Numbered from the stretch's first letter, positions 20,151 to 30,142 are shown. The stretch is DNA of 64,000 bases from Pseudideonella sakaiensis (GCF_001293525.1 NZ_BBYR01000006.1:215564-279563), one strand, 5' to 3'. Notes: a model not told the origin generated them from the sequence alone. Made by a program: numbers and translations.

Positions 20151-21382
20151 TGCAGGGCTCCCAGGGCAATCGGCTTGAAGACGAGCTGGGCCTGCACCTT
20201 CGCGAGGTCTCGCCTCAGGTTGAGGACCTTGCGCTGCGCCTCGACCTCCGCGTGGCGCGCTTCGAACAGCATCACGAGGCTCGCCCGGTTCGAGCGGTAG
20301 GCCGCGAGCGTGGCGGCGGTGCGCTGCTTCAGCGGCTCGACGACTGCGGCCTGCAGGCGGTCGATGCGTTCCTGCAGGCGGCGGGCATCGTTCGCCAGCG
20401 CTGCGTACTCGCCCGCGGCGGCACGCCGGGCCTCTTCGGCGTCGGCCTCGGCCTTGTCCACCAGCGCCCGCTTCGCGGCGGTCTCCCGGTCCTGGCGCGC
20501 ATCGGGTGCGATTGGCAGCGGGATGCTGACGCCGAGGGATACCAGGTCCGGCCGACCCACCCGCTGGCCATACGAGACCTCGTAGCTCCAGTTGGGCTTG
20601 CGGTTGAGGCGCGCAACCTCGACCTCCTGGCGGGCCACGTCGATCTCTCGTTGCCGTGCGACCACCAAGGGGTGTGCGGCAACGAAGCCCTCTTGCGACG
20701 GTGCGACCGCGAGCCGCGGCTCTGACAGTTCGTCTCCCGTCACACCGGTCCAGCGCTGCAGCGTGGCCATGAAACCACCCTTCTGCTGCAGCAGCTCCGC
20801 GGACTCGTCCTCGGCGGCGCCCAGCGCGCTCGCCAGGCCGAGCACCTCGGCACTGCTGCCCGACACGGTGGCCAGACGGCCCTTGCCCGCCTCCAGTTCC
20901 TCCCGAGCATGCCGCTCGTTCAGCGCGGTAAGCTGGGCCGCTTCTCCGGCGTAGTAGGCCTCGATGTACGCCAACGCGGATTGCAGGCGCGCATCGGCGG
21001 CGGCGACCCGTTCCATCACCGTTTCGCGCCCGGCCATCGCCTGTGCCGCCGCTTCGCGTGCAGCGCGTTTCTCGACGGAGACCCACTCCTGCGCGAGGCC
21101 GATGCGCTTCATCGTCATGTCCTCGGCGTTCGTGCTGAACCGGCTGCGGCCGGTCGCCGGCAGGTTGTCGATGCCCAGCGTGAGCATCGGGTCGGGCTGC
21201 TGGCCGGCAGCCCGCGCCATCTGCGCGGCGCTCATCGCGCTCGCGCGCGCGGATTGCGTCATCTGTGAACGCTGGACGGCCAGTTCGACCGCCTGCTCCA
21301 GGGTGAGCGGCGCGGCGACGGCGCCGAGCGCCGGAAGCCAGGCGGCAGCCATGACGGCTGCACGCAGGATGGGGGTGGACAT
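20147..21382 (-). CDS. cusC: Outer-membrane efflux channel (CusC-like, TolC family)
   Basis: The 411-aa protein carries a signal peptide and two tandem helical repeats typical of TolC-family channels (LTLEQAVELAVQRS; later LNRKPNWSYEVSYGQRVGRP). It lacks an obvious lipobox. It is the first efflux gene of the cusCBAF-type operon and follows a small periplasmic gene by 77 bp. Its stop overlaps the cusB start by four bases (ATGA). Confidence 0.85.
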   Translation of the reverse strand: MSTPILRAAVMAAAWLPALGAVAAPLTLEQAVELAVQRSQMTQSARASAMSAAQMARAAGQQPDPMLTLGIDNLPATGRSRFSTNAEDMTMKRIGLAQEWVSVEKRAAREAAAQAMAGRETVMERVAAADARLQSALAYIEAYYAGEAAQLTALNERHAREELEAGKGRLATVSGSSAEVLGLASALGAAEDESAELLQQKGGFMATLQRWTGVTGDELSEPRLAVAPSQEGFVAAHPLVVARQREIDVARQEVEVARLNRKPNWSYEVSYGQRVGRPDLVSLGVSIPLPIAPDARQDRETAAKRALVDKAEADAEEARRAAAGEYAALANDARRLQERIDRLQAAVVEPLKQRTAATLAAYRSNRASLVMLFEARHAEVEAQRKVLNLRRDLAKVQAQLVFKPIALGALQ

Positions 21383-21459
21383 GGGTCACTCCGAGGACGA
21401 ACCGAAGGCAGCTGGCGAGCGGACACGCCGCGCCAGCCCCGGTCAATCGACGGAGCTGA

Positions 21460-21843
21460 TCAGACCCGGAGTCTGAGCGTGGACAGGAAGATGGGGTCCG
21501 GAGGCGGTTGCGCCTCGGAGGTGGCAGTCGGGGGGACGGCGCGCAGCGCATGGGCCTCGAGCACCAGCGGCAGTTCGAGCACCTGCACCACTGCCGGCTG
21601 TGCTGCCGCCGGCAGCTTGACCGCCTCGAAGGTATTCGCCGGGTCGGCGGAGTGCTGGTTGCACAGGACCGGCTGGTCGGGATCCATGCCCTCGCAGGGC
21701 TGGCCGGCTTCCATCTTGGCGGCCATCGCCTCGGCGTTCGCCTGCTGCGGGCAGACGTACATCGCCAGCACCAGCTGAGAAAGCATCAGCGACAGCGCTA
21801 CGAAGAGCGCTGTGGCGAGGCGAACGTGGCGGCGGCGCAGCAT
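21460..21843 (-). CDS. Small periplasmic protein heading the cus operon
   Basis: The 127-aa product has an N-terminal hydrophobic segment (ATALFVALSLMLSQLVLAMY) and a mature region with four cysteines (VCPQQ, QPCEGM, LCNQH) plus Met and His residues. Small Cys-containing exported proteins are common as first genes of cus/cop clusters in Burkholderiales. A role in metal sensing or binding is inferred. No family is recognised with confidence. Confidence 0.55.
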   Translation of the reverse strand: MLRRRHVRLATALFVALSLMLSQLVLAMYVCPQQANAEAMAAKMEAGQPCEGMDPDQPVLCNQHSADPANTFEAVKLPAAAQPAVVQVLELPLVLEAHALRAVPPTATSEAQPPPDPIFLSTLRLRV

Positions 21844-22057
21844 GTGTCAAGGAGAGTGTAGTGCGGCTGAGTGGATTGCTTGGTCGCCCCGAGTTCGTCG
21901 CTTCCAGCTGAAGAACGCTTTCAGCGTTGTGGAATCGTTGCCCTACCCCGCTACCCCATCACCCGCAAAGTGTTGCCGCCAATTTATCGCCTACCAAATG
22001 ACGTCCTGATAAGAACACTTCTCAGGACATCCCCCACCGCGATGCGTTGACTGTCAA

Positions 22058-24376
22058 TCACGTAGAACATCCTTCCACGGACATCGCCTCCAGGTCGATC
22101 AACGCATCCGCCATCCCCGTCAGCTCCGGCGTCTGCGACACAAAGAACTCTCGCGCGTAGCCACCCAGTTCCAGCACCCGCCGCTTCATCGCCATGAACA
22201 TGCGCTTGCGTTCCGGGTCCAGCGGTCCATCGGTCTCGTCGGAGAACAGGGTGTCGTAGCGCCGGCCGGTGTTCTGCGCCAGGTACAGCGCCACGGCCCG
22301 CACCAGGCACTCGTTGATCCAGACCCGTTCGCCTCCGCTCATCGCCGTGGCGCTCTTGTCCTCGCCCGACTCTGCGTCGTAGACGCGGATGTCGAAGCCC
22401 TCGCGCTGCTCGCCATTGGCCGTCTCCTGCAAGGTCTCGATTGCCACCGTGAAGCGCGGGCCATAGCAGGCCAGCAGCAGGTCGTTTACCAGGCCGGACA
22501 AGGTCGGCCCCGCATCGTCGATGGCCAGCGCGATCAGGCCATCGTTGCCCATGCAGCGGGCGAACAGCAGCCAGTTGGCGAGTTCCTGCTCCACCCGTGT
22601 CGTGCGGGCCGCGGCTGCGTCGCGCCGCCGGCCATGCTCCTCCATCTGGGTCGACAGGGCGGCAAGCGCTTGCGCGTCGCGGACGGCAGCCAGATGCGAG
22701 CGCTCCGCCTCATCCAGGACACCTTGCCAGCGATCCACCTGGGCTAGAGCGTGTGCGAGCCGCGCTGCATCCGGCGGTGACGGCAGTGCATCGATCGCAG
22801 TCTGGAGTCGCTGGATGGCCGCCCGTGTTTGAGCTTCCAGCAGCGAGACACGCTCGGCAACGCGCATCCGGCTGGCGATGATCTGCTTACGCTCGGCCGC
22901 TTCGGAGTCGGTGTCGATCGCGATGTCCGCCCCGGCCGACGGGTCTGGAGCGGAGGGAAGAGCGGCGAGTTCGTCCTCCGCTTCGACAAGACCCGCGCGC
23001 GCCTGGCGCATCTCCGCCTCGCGCGCAGCCATGGCGGCTGAGGCCGTCTGACGGGCCAGGGCTCGCCTCGACTGGCACTCGGCCCGGCACAGGCTCTGCG
23101 GTGCGCCGACGTTGAGGCTCACCGCCTCTTGCAGGGCTTGCAGTTCACGCCGAAGACTGTCCCGCTCCGCAGCGAGTTGACGGATGCGCTGCTGGGCGCT
23201 CGGCGCCAGCGCGGCCGCTTCGCGTGCGTCCGACAGCAGGGTGCATTGGCCCTGCATGGGCATGCCGCTGCACGGCACGCGGTTACTCAGGGCCAGTCGG
23301 CGACTCAGGTCCTCCGCCTGGAGCGCGGCCTGGCCCGCCTCGCGCTCGAGCGATGCCAGCCGCTGCCCGAGCCCTGCGACGGCATCGCGACGACGCGCAA
23401 GGTCCTGGACGGCATCGCGAAGCGCCAGCACGCGGTCCTCGCGGCGACGCACCGCCTCTGTCGCCAGCGGCAGACGGCGGCCGGCTCGAGCCACCGCGCC
23501 CTCGTCCGCCAGCACCCGATGCAGGGACCGGATGCGGGCCTCCAGTCGTTCGCGCTGCGCCCTGGCCTGCGCGACACGCTGCGCCACACGACCTTCGAGC
23601 CGTGCGAGTTGCTCCGTTGCCTCCCGGTCCTGCGTGCGCAGGTCCTGCAGGGTGCGATCACCCTCGGCACGGGCGCCCGCCAGTTCCTCCACCAACTGCG
23701 CTCGCCGGCTCTCGATGGCCTTCGCCTGCTCCTGCAGGGCCATCAATGACGCCTCGTGCGTTCGCGCAGCTTCCAGTTCTTCATGGGCTGCCTGCCGGCT
23801 GGCGTGCGCCGCCTTGACCCTCTCGTCCGCGCCGTGCCATCGACGGGCGTCATCCTCCAATCGCTGGCGCTCGGCATCGAACGCGGCTCCCTCGGCGCGC
23901 AACGCCGCCAGCGCCGCCTTCAGCTGCCGCGCCGTCTCGCCGGCCTTCTGACCGAGCGCGCGGATGTCCTCCTGCCCCAGCAGATCGGCCAGCAGGGCCT
24001 TGATTTCGCCGTTGCGGTAGGTGCTGAGCTGCCGCTTCCCTTGCGCCGAGAAGACCGAGGTGAAGAAGGTGTCCGCCGGCCCGCAGATGGCCTCGACGCA
24101 TCGCGCATAGGTCTCGACCTTGCCGTCGGAGACGGTACCGTCTGGCAGCGCGGCGGGAGACCACGTGCCGGCGTCATCCAGCGTCAGCAGGTAGGCCTCG
24201 GTCCTGCGGCGGCTCCCGGTGCGGCCGTTCATGCGGATGATCACCTGCGAGCGGTAGCAGCGCCCGGCGTGCGCCCAGTGCAGGTCCTTCTCGTTCTCGG
24301 GCAGACAGACCTGGTCGTAGTACGAGAATCCGCCCGGTCCGGCCTGCGCCGCCCGCGACGGCATGGTCAGGTAGGG
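22058..24376 (-). pseudogene. SbcC-like ATPase, 3' part of a gene split by a 12-kb insertion
   Basis: This segment encodes ~772 residues from PYLTMPSRAAQ to the end of an SbcC/Rad50-like ATPase. It has long coiled coils, a Cys-containing hook region (PCSGMPMQGQC), the ABC signature MSGGERVWINE and Walker B LFSDETDGPLD. It lacks the Walker A domain. An in-frame TAA lies at 24382-24380, just inside the inserted element, so only a start at ATG 24364 is possible. The missing 5' part is found at 36387-36555, next to sbcD. Together the halves restore ...VMDNLHPYLTMP... The truncated protein should not hydrolyse ATP. Confidence 0.9.
24373..24376. repeat. Left copy of 4-bp target duplication AGGG
   Basis: AGGG borders the left end of the insertion; the same four bases flank the right end at 36387-36390. 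Joining the flanks across one copy restores an open sbcC reading frame. Confidence 0.7.
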
Positions 24377-24528
24377 ATGTTAGGTTGCATTCGCGCGTGT
24401 CAACGCGATTGCCTCCTGAGCCATCACTGCCTAAAGTGACCACAGCCCGAGCAGCCCCAGCCTCTTTCAGAGGCGAGTAGCCCGGCGCGTCCCGCGTTTT
24501 CAGCAACTCCCATGAAGGGGTTCGCGGC

Positions 24529-24840
24529 ATGGTTGCGCGCCGATCACGCAGATCGTTCAGTGCCTCGACGTTGACACGGCTTCGCCAGATGCCGGCCAGC
24601 GACGCGCTCGCGCTGCTGGCCGATCACGTCAAGCCCGACCCCACGTACCAGCCGCTCAAGGCCGAGCACAGCCTGCGCTGGCATGCCAGTACCGCGCGCG
24701 GTGAGTTCGAGATCCTGACCACCGGCGTCAAGTGGTACGACACGCGCGCTCGCGCCGGCGGTGGCGGCGCCATCGACTTGGCGATGCACCTGCTCGACAT
24801 GTCGTTCGTCGAGGCTGTCAAGCATCTGACCGCGAGGTAG
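24529..24840 (+). CDS. Small CHC2/primase-N-like protein ahead of the recombinases
   Basis: A 103-aa basic protein. Its C-terminal half (GVKWYDTRARAGGGGAIDLA, then DMSFVEAVKHL) resembles the segment after the zinc finger in CHC2/DUF3991-Toprim primase-like proteins, but the zinc-binding residues are absent. It ends 6 bp before the first recombinase, so it is probably co-transcribed. It may bind DNA at the element ends or be a domesticated primase fragment. Confidence 0.55.
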   Translation: MVARRSRRSFSASTLTRLRQMPASDALALLADHVKPDPTYQPLKAEHSLRWHASTARGEFEILTTGVKWYDTRARAGGGGAIDLAMHLLDMSFVEAVKHLTAR

Positions 24841-24846
24841 ATCGCG

Positions 24847-26037
24847 ATGGTGACGATCCTTCGCAAGGCCTCATTGCCGAATCCCGCCGACGTTGCCACG
24901 CGCTTGGCGCCGATGGCAGCGAAGGCGTTGACGCTTTCGCTTCGCGAGCCGCGTCCCGCCGGGTTCCCGCTTCTCTTCACCAAGCACTGGCAACTGATCG
25001 AACCGGCAGTCGCCTATCTGCACGAGCACTCGATCCAGCGCGCGCACACCCCGGACACGCTCCGAACCTACGCCGAGATCCTCTACGACTGGTTCGAGAC
25101 GCTCGAGCAGAACGATATCGCGTGGAACAGCGCGGACGCCGTCGACCTGGTCGCCTATCGCAACCGCATGATGACGCAGCCGAGCTCTCATACGGGCCGC
25201 CCCTACTGCACCACGACGATCAACCATCGAGTCCGCGGCGTCCTCAGGTTCTATGCCTGGGCTGTCCGGACGCACTGGCTGAGCGAGTCGCCACTGGCAG
25301 ACAAGGCTGGTGACTTCGGCGTCGCGAGACGTCACCGTTCGACTCGCATGCGGTATGCACCGGACGGGGCCCGCAACCTGTTCGTACTGCGGCAGCACGA
25401 ACCGCTGCCTCGGCCGCTCGTCTCCGAGCAGGCCCGCGAGTTGCTCGCAACGCTCTCCCCACCGTACGACCTGATGGCGCGCTGGCAGCTGTGCACCGGC
25501 CTGCGGGTCAGCGAACTGCTGCGCCTCAGCGTCACCGACATCGGCGAGCAACCTCCCCCGGCCGCCTCTCACCACACCATCGAGATTCTGCGCAAGGGCC
25601 GCAAGCCCGGCTACGTCGTCGCACCTGCGAGCCTGGTCGACGAGACCAACGGATATCGTTCCGGGCTCCGTCGTGCCTGGCTTCGCCGCGCACGCCGCAA
25701 CGGACGAACGACTGACACCTCACCACTGTTCATCAACGCCCGCGGCGCCCCGGCTGGCAAGAACGCCTACCAGCGCGCCGTCAGTTCGGCCGGACAGGCT
25801 TGCGGTTTCAAGGCGACCACGCATCTGCTTCGCGCGACCTTCGCATGCATGCTGCTGGCACGGCTCGAACATCTGGCCAACGAGGGCGCCAACGTCAACC
25901 CGCTGGTCGTCGTCAAGATCCTGCTCGGCCACGAGCACGTCGAGACCACGGACCGGTACCTGCGCGCCATCGCCGTCGATGCCTGCGTGCTCAAGCGCGT
26001 CCTGGACACGCTGCTGTCGGGGGCGCAGGAACCATGA
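24847..26037 (+). CDS. Tyrosine recombinase 1 (TnpA-like)
   Basis: The 396-aa protein has an N-terminal SAM-like DNA-binding domain (~residues 40-140) and a C-terminal catalytic domain. The full set of catalytic residues is visible: TGLRVSELLRL (Arg), HLLRATFA (His-x-x-Arg), LLGHEHVETTDRYL (His and nucleophilic Tyr). It therefore should cut and rejoin DNA at the element ends. It overlaps the next gene by ATGA. Size suits Tn554 TnpA (~360 aa) or the first member of a recombinase trio. Confidence 0.9.
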   Translation: MVTILRKASLPNPADVATRLAPMAAKALTLSLREPRPAGFPLLFTKHWQLIEPAVAYLHEHSIQRAHTPDTLRTYAEILYDWFETLEQNDIAWNSADAVDLVAYRNRMMTQPSSHTGRPYCTTTINHRVRGVLRFYAWAVRTHWLSESPLADKAGDFGVARRHRSTRMRYAPDGARNLFVLRQHEPLPRPLVSEQARELLATLSPPYDLMARWQLCTGLRVSELLRLSVTDIGEQPPPAASHHTIEILRKGRKPGYVVAPASLVDETNGYRSGLRRAWLRRARRNGRTTDTSPLFINARGAPAGKNAYQRAVSSAGQACGFKATTHLLRATFACMLLARLEHLANEGANVNPLVVVKILLGHEHVETTDRYLRAIAVDACVLKRVLDTLLSGAQEP

Positions 26038-27767
26038 CCTCCCGGCACGAAGTCGCTGTGCGGCGGTTCACCTCCGAGTTGGCTGCCGCTCCGGCCGAAG
26101 TCCAGCGGCCGGTGCGCCACGATGCCCCTCGCCTGATTCGCAAGACAGTCGTCGACTTCTCTTCGTTGAATCTGCCCGAGGACGCGCGCGCCGCAATCGC
26201 CCAAGCGTTCTGGGCCCACGTCGGAGCCCGCTCGAGCCGCGGCATCATCTCCTACTGGAATTCGATGCTGGTCTTCGAGCGGTTCGCCGCCGAGTCCGGC
26301 GCCGTCAGGTCGGTTGCGGATCTGAATCGAACGACGGTCGTGCGCTACATCGAGTGGCTCAACATGCAGCGACGCCCCGACGGTGAACCGTGGGCGATCT
26401 CCACCCGAGCGTCGATCTACTCGTGCTTGCGCCAACTGCTGCGATGGCTCGAGCGGTGTCGCCCCGACCTCGTCGGCAGCATCGACTACCCCTTCATCCC
26501 GTTTCCCGGCAAGGGCCGCGACAGGCCGCCGCGCGCAACGTTGTCGCCGCAGCAACTGCGCGCCATCCTGCGTGCCTGCGAAGAGGACATCGCCGCGATG
26601 CGCGCAGCTCGCGAGTCGGCCGCCAGGCTGCGCGTGTCCGAAGGCGACAAGCCTGGCACGCTCGGCTGGGTACTCACGCAGATCGAAGAACGCTACGGCG
26701 GCATCATTCCCGATCGCTACACCATCGAGCACAAGGGCAACTTCTGGCTCCAGCAAGCCGTGCGTCGATACGGCGGTGCCAAGCAGCTGGGTCTCTACCT
26801 GTACCCCCGAGCGGAGACGCTGCTGCCCTACTACCTGGCCATCCTGATCCATACCGCCGGCAACCCGGAGGCCATCGCCGATCTCACGCGCGACTGCCTT
26901 CAGCCGCTGCCCCTGCTCGACGACCGCGAACTGCTCGTTTGGTTCAAGGCGCGCGCATCGCGCATCCAGCGCCGGACCTTCGACAGCACACAGGCCTTCG
27001 AGCCGCCGGCACTCGTCAGGGACCTCCAGGCCTGGAACGCGCGGCTGGTGCCTCTTGCGCCGGTCGCGCAGCGCAATCGGCTGTTCGTCTTCAAGGGCCA
27101 CGTCACGGTCAACGCCCTGTCGATCATCACGGTCCATCACCGGCTCGGACCGTTCTGCAGGCGCCACGGCCTGCCGCCATTCGCGCCCGCGCTCATTCGT
27201 CCAAGCGTGCTGGCCTGCTTCTATCGCTTCAGCGGCGACCTGTTGCGCACCAAGGCCGTCGCCAACCACGTGAACGTCGCCACGACCGTCCACTACGTAC
27301 AGACTCCCTTGGTGCACGCCCGCAATCGCTCGCGCATCGCGGATCTTCAGGGCGCCTTCCTGCGGCACGTCGAGACGCCGTTGCCTCCAAGCCTGCCGAC
27401 GGTATCGTCCAAGCCGTCATCCCCGCGCGGGCCGGCGGTCACGATGTTCGGCTTCGACTGCAAGGATCCGCTCTCAGGCACCGCGCCCGGATCGAGGAGC
27501 GGCGAGCTCTGCACGCACTTCATGGGCTGCTTCACCTGCCCCAACGCGATCATCCCCTGCGACCCTGCCACCATTGCCCGACTGCTCCAGGCACGCGATC
27601 ACTTGCGCGCGGCCGCTGTGGTGCTGCACCCGGCGCGGTGGGAGGCCGTCTACGCTCCGCCGCTGCGCATTCTCGAGGAAGACATCCTCCCTCGCTTCGG
27701 TGCGAACGACCTTGCGGCCGGTGAAGCGCAGCGGTCACTCCTGCCGCCATTGCCGGAGCTGCGTTGA
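26034..27767 (+). CDS. Tyrosine recombinase 2 (degenerate catalytic core, Cys-rich tail)
   Basis: This 577-aa protein starts at ATG 26034 overlapping the previous stop. It has an N-terminal phage-integrase SAM-like region (~residues 60-140) and a C-terminal recombinase fold. The box I Arg is replaced (HTAGNPEAIADL), while ANHVNVATTVHY keeps a His and a Tyr. A tail with CTHFMGCFTCPNAIIPC looks like a zinc-binding knuckle. It may be a non-catalytic or unusual partner in a heteromeric recombinase. Middle members of recombinase trios are often the most divergent. Confidence 0.82.
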   Translation: MTSRHEVAVRRFTSELAAAPAEVQRPVRHDAPRLIRKTVVDFSSLNLPEDARAAIAQAFWAHVGARSSRGIISYWNSMLVFERFAAESGAVRSVADLNRTTVVRYIEWLNMQRRPDGEPWAISTRASIYSCLRQLLRWLERCRPDLVGSIDYPFIPFPGKGRDRPPRATLSPQQLRAILRACEEDIAAMRAARESAARLRVSEGDKPGTLGWVLTQIEERYGGIIPDRYTIEHKGNFWLQQAVRRYGGAKQLGLYLYPRAETLLPYYLAILIHTAGNPEAIADLTRDCLQPLPLLDDRELLVWFKARASRIQRRTFDSTQAFEPPALVRDLQAWNARLVPLAPVAQRNRLFVFKGHVTVNALSIITVHHRLGPFCRRHGLPPFAPALIRPSVLACFYRFSGDLLRTKAVANHVNVATTVHYVQTPLVHARNRSRIADLQGAFLRHVETPLPPSLPTVSSKPSSPRGPAVTMFGFDCKDPLSGTAPGSRSGELCTHFMGCFTCPNAIIPCDPATIARLLQARDHLRAAAVVLHPARWEAVYAPPLRILEEDILPRFGANDLAAGEAQRSLLPPLPELR

Positions 27768-27785
27768 GGCTCGACCAGCTCGACC

Positions 27786-29681
27786 ATGCAGACATCGCGA
27801 CTCCAGGTTTCGCGTCCCGCCATCGAACCGGCACCCGACGATCGCGCTTGGTTCCTGAAGGACTCGCGCTGGGAGGATCCGGTCTGGCGCTTCGCGCCGA
27901 CGAACGCGCTCGAGGAGGAACTGCCGGTCAGTCTGGCCTGGGACTTCGCGCTGCAGGAGGGGCGCCGCTTCACCGACGCGCGCTACGCGCCGCTGCGACA
28001 GACCTGCAAGCAACTGGTCGCGCTGATCCGGTGCCGATCGTTGTGCACGGGCCTGCCGCTGCGACCGCGCTCGGTCCTGAACTACTTCTTCTCCCTGCGA
28101 TTCCTCGTGCGCTGGATGGACCAGGAGGGCCTCAGCCGATTTGCCGAGCTCGACGCGACAGCCTTGCTGCAGTTTCAGCATTGGCTCGCCGAGCTGCCGA
28201 TGGCGCGCGGACCGTTGCGGTCTGCGTCCACGGTGCAGCGCCATCTGTACCTGTTCACCTACCTTCATCGCTTTCGCATGGAGCTGGACGACGGCCTGGA
28301 ATTCGATCCGTTCCCCGGCAGCAACCACCGTCAGGCCGCCGGTGATCGCGAGGGTCTACGCCGCCCGTGGCCGTCCACCCCTGACGGCGTCGCCGTGCCG
28401 CTGGTCCAGGCCGCCGTCGACATCGTCACGCGCGACGCCGGCCGGATCCTGCAGGCGATGGAGACCTACCGCCAGGCGATGACTGCGACCGCTGGATGCT
28501 CTCAAAGCGGCTACGCTCACACCGACCGGGCCACGCGCAGGTTGAAGCGGGCCAACAGTGCTCTGCCCGAAGTCGAACGGCCGGTGGCGTCGGTGGCGGA
28601 GCTTGTCTTGCGGATCGACATGCTCTACGCGGCCTGTTTTGTCGTCCTGTCCTATCTGGTCGGGCCACGGGTCAGCGAGATCCTCCACTTGAAGGCCGGC
28701 TGCGTGCAGGAACGGCACGATGGCGGTATTTGCGCCGATTCCCCGGTCACCGTGATCGTCGGCAGCATCTTCAAGCGTCAGCCGGGATACGACGGCCGGC
28801 CTCACGAATGGGTCGCACCGCCCGTGGCCGTTCAGGCGATTGCGGTGCTCGAGGCACTGTCCGCGGAGCATCGTACGGTATCGGGCCGCCATGAGCTGTG
28901 GCTGCGCCGGCGCCGGGGCAACGGTGCGACGGAGTGGTTTCACGCCCGCGCGGATCAGTTGGAGATCGCATCGCCGTCGCGCGTCGCCACGCAGTTGCAG
29001 CGCTTCGGCGCGAGACTCGGGCTGACCCATGAGGATCGGCCCTGGAGGCTGACGACCCACCAGGGGCGCAAGACCTTCGCCAGGTTTGCGGCGCTGCGCG
29101 ACCGCACCTGCCTCTTCGCGCTGAGCCAGCACCTGGGTCATCGCGAGCGTGCGGAGACCGACCACGGTTACGTCGGCTCAGACTATCGCCTCAATCAGGA
29201 GATCGACGCCGAGATCCTGCAGCAGTCCATGGCGGCTTGGGAGCACATGCTGGCCGCACCGGGCCTCGGCGGCCGCGCAGGCATCGAGATCGTGGCCAAG
29301 CGCCCTCGTTTCAGGGGCAGCCGCTTGAAGCAGGACCTCAAGAGCTACGCGCGCCTGCTGGTCGACGCGGGCCTGGTGCTCGGCGTGTGCGACTGGGGTT
29401 TCTGCGTCTACCGCGAAGAACACAGCGCCTGCCTCGGCAACGCCGCCGGGCCGAACCCGGCGCGACGCGAACCTTCGACCTGCGCGCGCTGCAGGAGCTT
29501 CGTGGTCTCGCCACAGCATCGGACCTACTGGCTCGAGCAGGCGCGACGTTGCGAGTCGCTGCTGAACCAACCCGCTCTGCCGCGGCAAACGCTGCGCATC
29601 GTCCGCGAGCGCCTGAACGAGGCCCATGCCCTGCTTCGGACGCTCGACGCGGGAAGCGCCGAGGAGAACAGCCATGCGTGA
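27786..29681 (+). CDS. Tyrosine recombinase 3 (TnpB-like, with C-terminal Cys cluster)
   Basis: A 631-aa protein, the same length as Tn554 TnpB. Catalytic residues: VGPRVSEILHL (Arg), THQGRKTFARF (His-x-x-Arg), HLGHRERAETDHGY (His, Tyr). The ~100 C-terminal residues hold cysteines (GVCDWGFCVY, SACLG, STCARCRSF) that may bind zinc. It follows recombinase 2 by 18 bp and overlaps the next gene by 8 bp. Active-site integrity suggests it acts with recombinase 1. Confidence 0.88.
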   Translation: MQTSRLQVSRPAIEPAPDDRAWFLKDSRWEDPVWRFAPTNALEEELPVSLAWDFALQEGRRFTDARYAPLRQTCKQLVALIRCRSLCTGLPLRPRSVLNYFFSLRFLVRWMDQEGLSRFAELDATALLQFQHWLAELPMARGPLRSASTVQRHLYLFTYLHRFRMELDDGLEFDPFPGSNHRQAAGDREGLRRPWPSTPDGVAVPLVQAAVDIVTRDAGRILQAMETYRQAMTATAGCSQSGYAHTDRATRRLKRANSALPEVERPVASVAELVLRIDMLYAACFVVLSYLVGPRVSEILHLKAGCVQERHDGGICADSPVTVIVGSIFKRQPGYDGRPHEWVAPPVAVQAIAVLEALSAEHRTVSGRHELWLRRRRGNGATEWFHARADQLEIASPSRVATQLQRFGARLGLTHEDRPWRLTTHQGRKTFARFAALRDRTCLFALSQHLGHRERAETDHGYVGSDYRLNQEIDAEILQQSMAAWEHMLAAPGLGGRAGIEIVAKRPRFRGSRLKQDLKSYARLLVDAGLVLGVCDWGFCVYREEHSACLGNAAGPNPARREPSTCARCRSFVVSPQHRTYWLEQARRCESLLNQPALPRQTLRIVRERLNEAHALLRTLDAGSAEENSHA

Positions 29682-30096
29682 GGTAAAGGTCGACGCCGAT
29701 AGCCGGACCACGGCGCAGCGGCTTCGGGACGCGTTGGCCACCATGGTTCGCACGCCAAGCACAGGCGTCGCGGTGCAGCCGCTCACCGCGACGACCCTGT
29801 GTCAGATCGCCGGGATCTCCCGCAATGCGCTGTATCGGTACCACCCCGAGGTCTTGGCGGCGCTGCACGAGGCCCAGCGAAGCGCACGCGGCCCGTCAGG
29901 CGCCCCCGCACGTCAGGCGAAGCTGCTGCGCCAGGAGAACCGCGAGTTGCGCGAGCAGTTGGGCAAGTTGGCCGCGCTCGTCGATCACTACTTCGCGGCT
30001 TGGCAGGACGCTCACCTCATGCTCGAACGGCGAGAGCGAGAACTGGCCGAGCTGCGCCGCGCCACCGGCCCGCAGGTGGTTTCGATGCGCCGCTGA
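29674..30096 (+). CDS. TnpC-like HTH/coiled-coil protein
   Basis: A 140-aa protein. The N-terminal half has a TetR/KfrA-like helix-turn-helix (TTLCQIAGISRNALYRYHPE, ~residues 39-58); the second half is a coiled coil (LLRQENRELREQLGKL...). Tn554 TnpC is a small protein of similar size and layout that aids and orients transposition. Overlap with the third recombinase gene supports a shared transcript. Confidence 0.7.
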   Translation: MREVKVDADSRTTAQRLRDALATMVRTPSTGVAVQPLTATTLCQIAGISRNALYRYHPEVLAALHEAQRSARGPSGAPARQAKLLRQENRELREQLGKLAALVDHYFAAWQDAHLMLERRERELAELRRATGPQVVSMRR

Positions 30097-30111
30097 GCCG
30101 CGGGCCAAGTC

Positions 30112-30142
30112 TTGACCTTGACACAGGAGCAAGGTCTAAGCT
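30112..30142 (+). promoter_or_regulatory. MerR-family promoter inside the element
   Basis: TTGACC (30112-30117), a 19-bp spacer, then TAAGCT (30137-30142). The dyad ACCTTG-N9-CAAGGT fills the spacer edges, like CueR/HmrR-type copper operators. The only gene downstream in this orientation is the 77-aa ORF at 30183. The dyad differs from the mer operator at 35907-35924. Confidence 0.7.

Noticed and set aside
22058..24364. Reading the ATG at 24364 as the true start of a short SbcC-like protein
   Set aside because: Native sequence continues upstream to 24376 and its missing N-terminus with Walker A is found at 36387-36555, so this is a truncated gene.
25767..27368. A 533-codon minus-strand frame across the recombinase genes
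   Set aside because: Opposite-strand shadow; the plus-strand recombinases have catalytic motifs and coupled starts.
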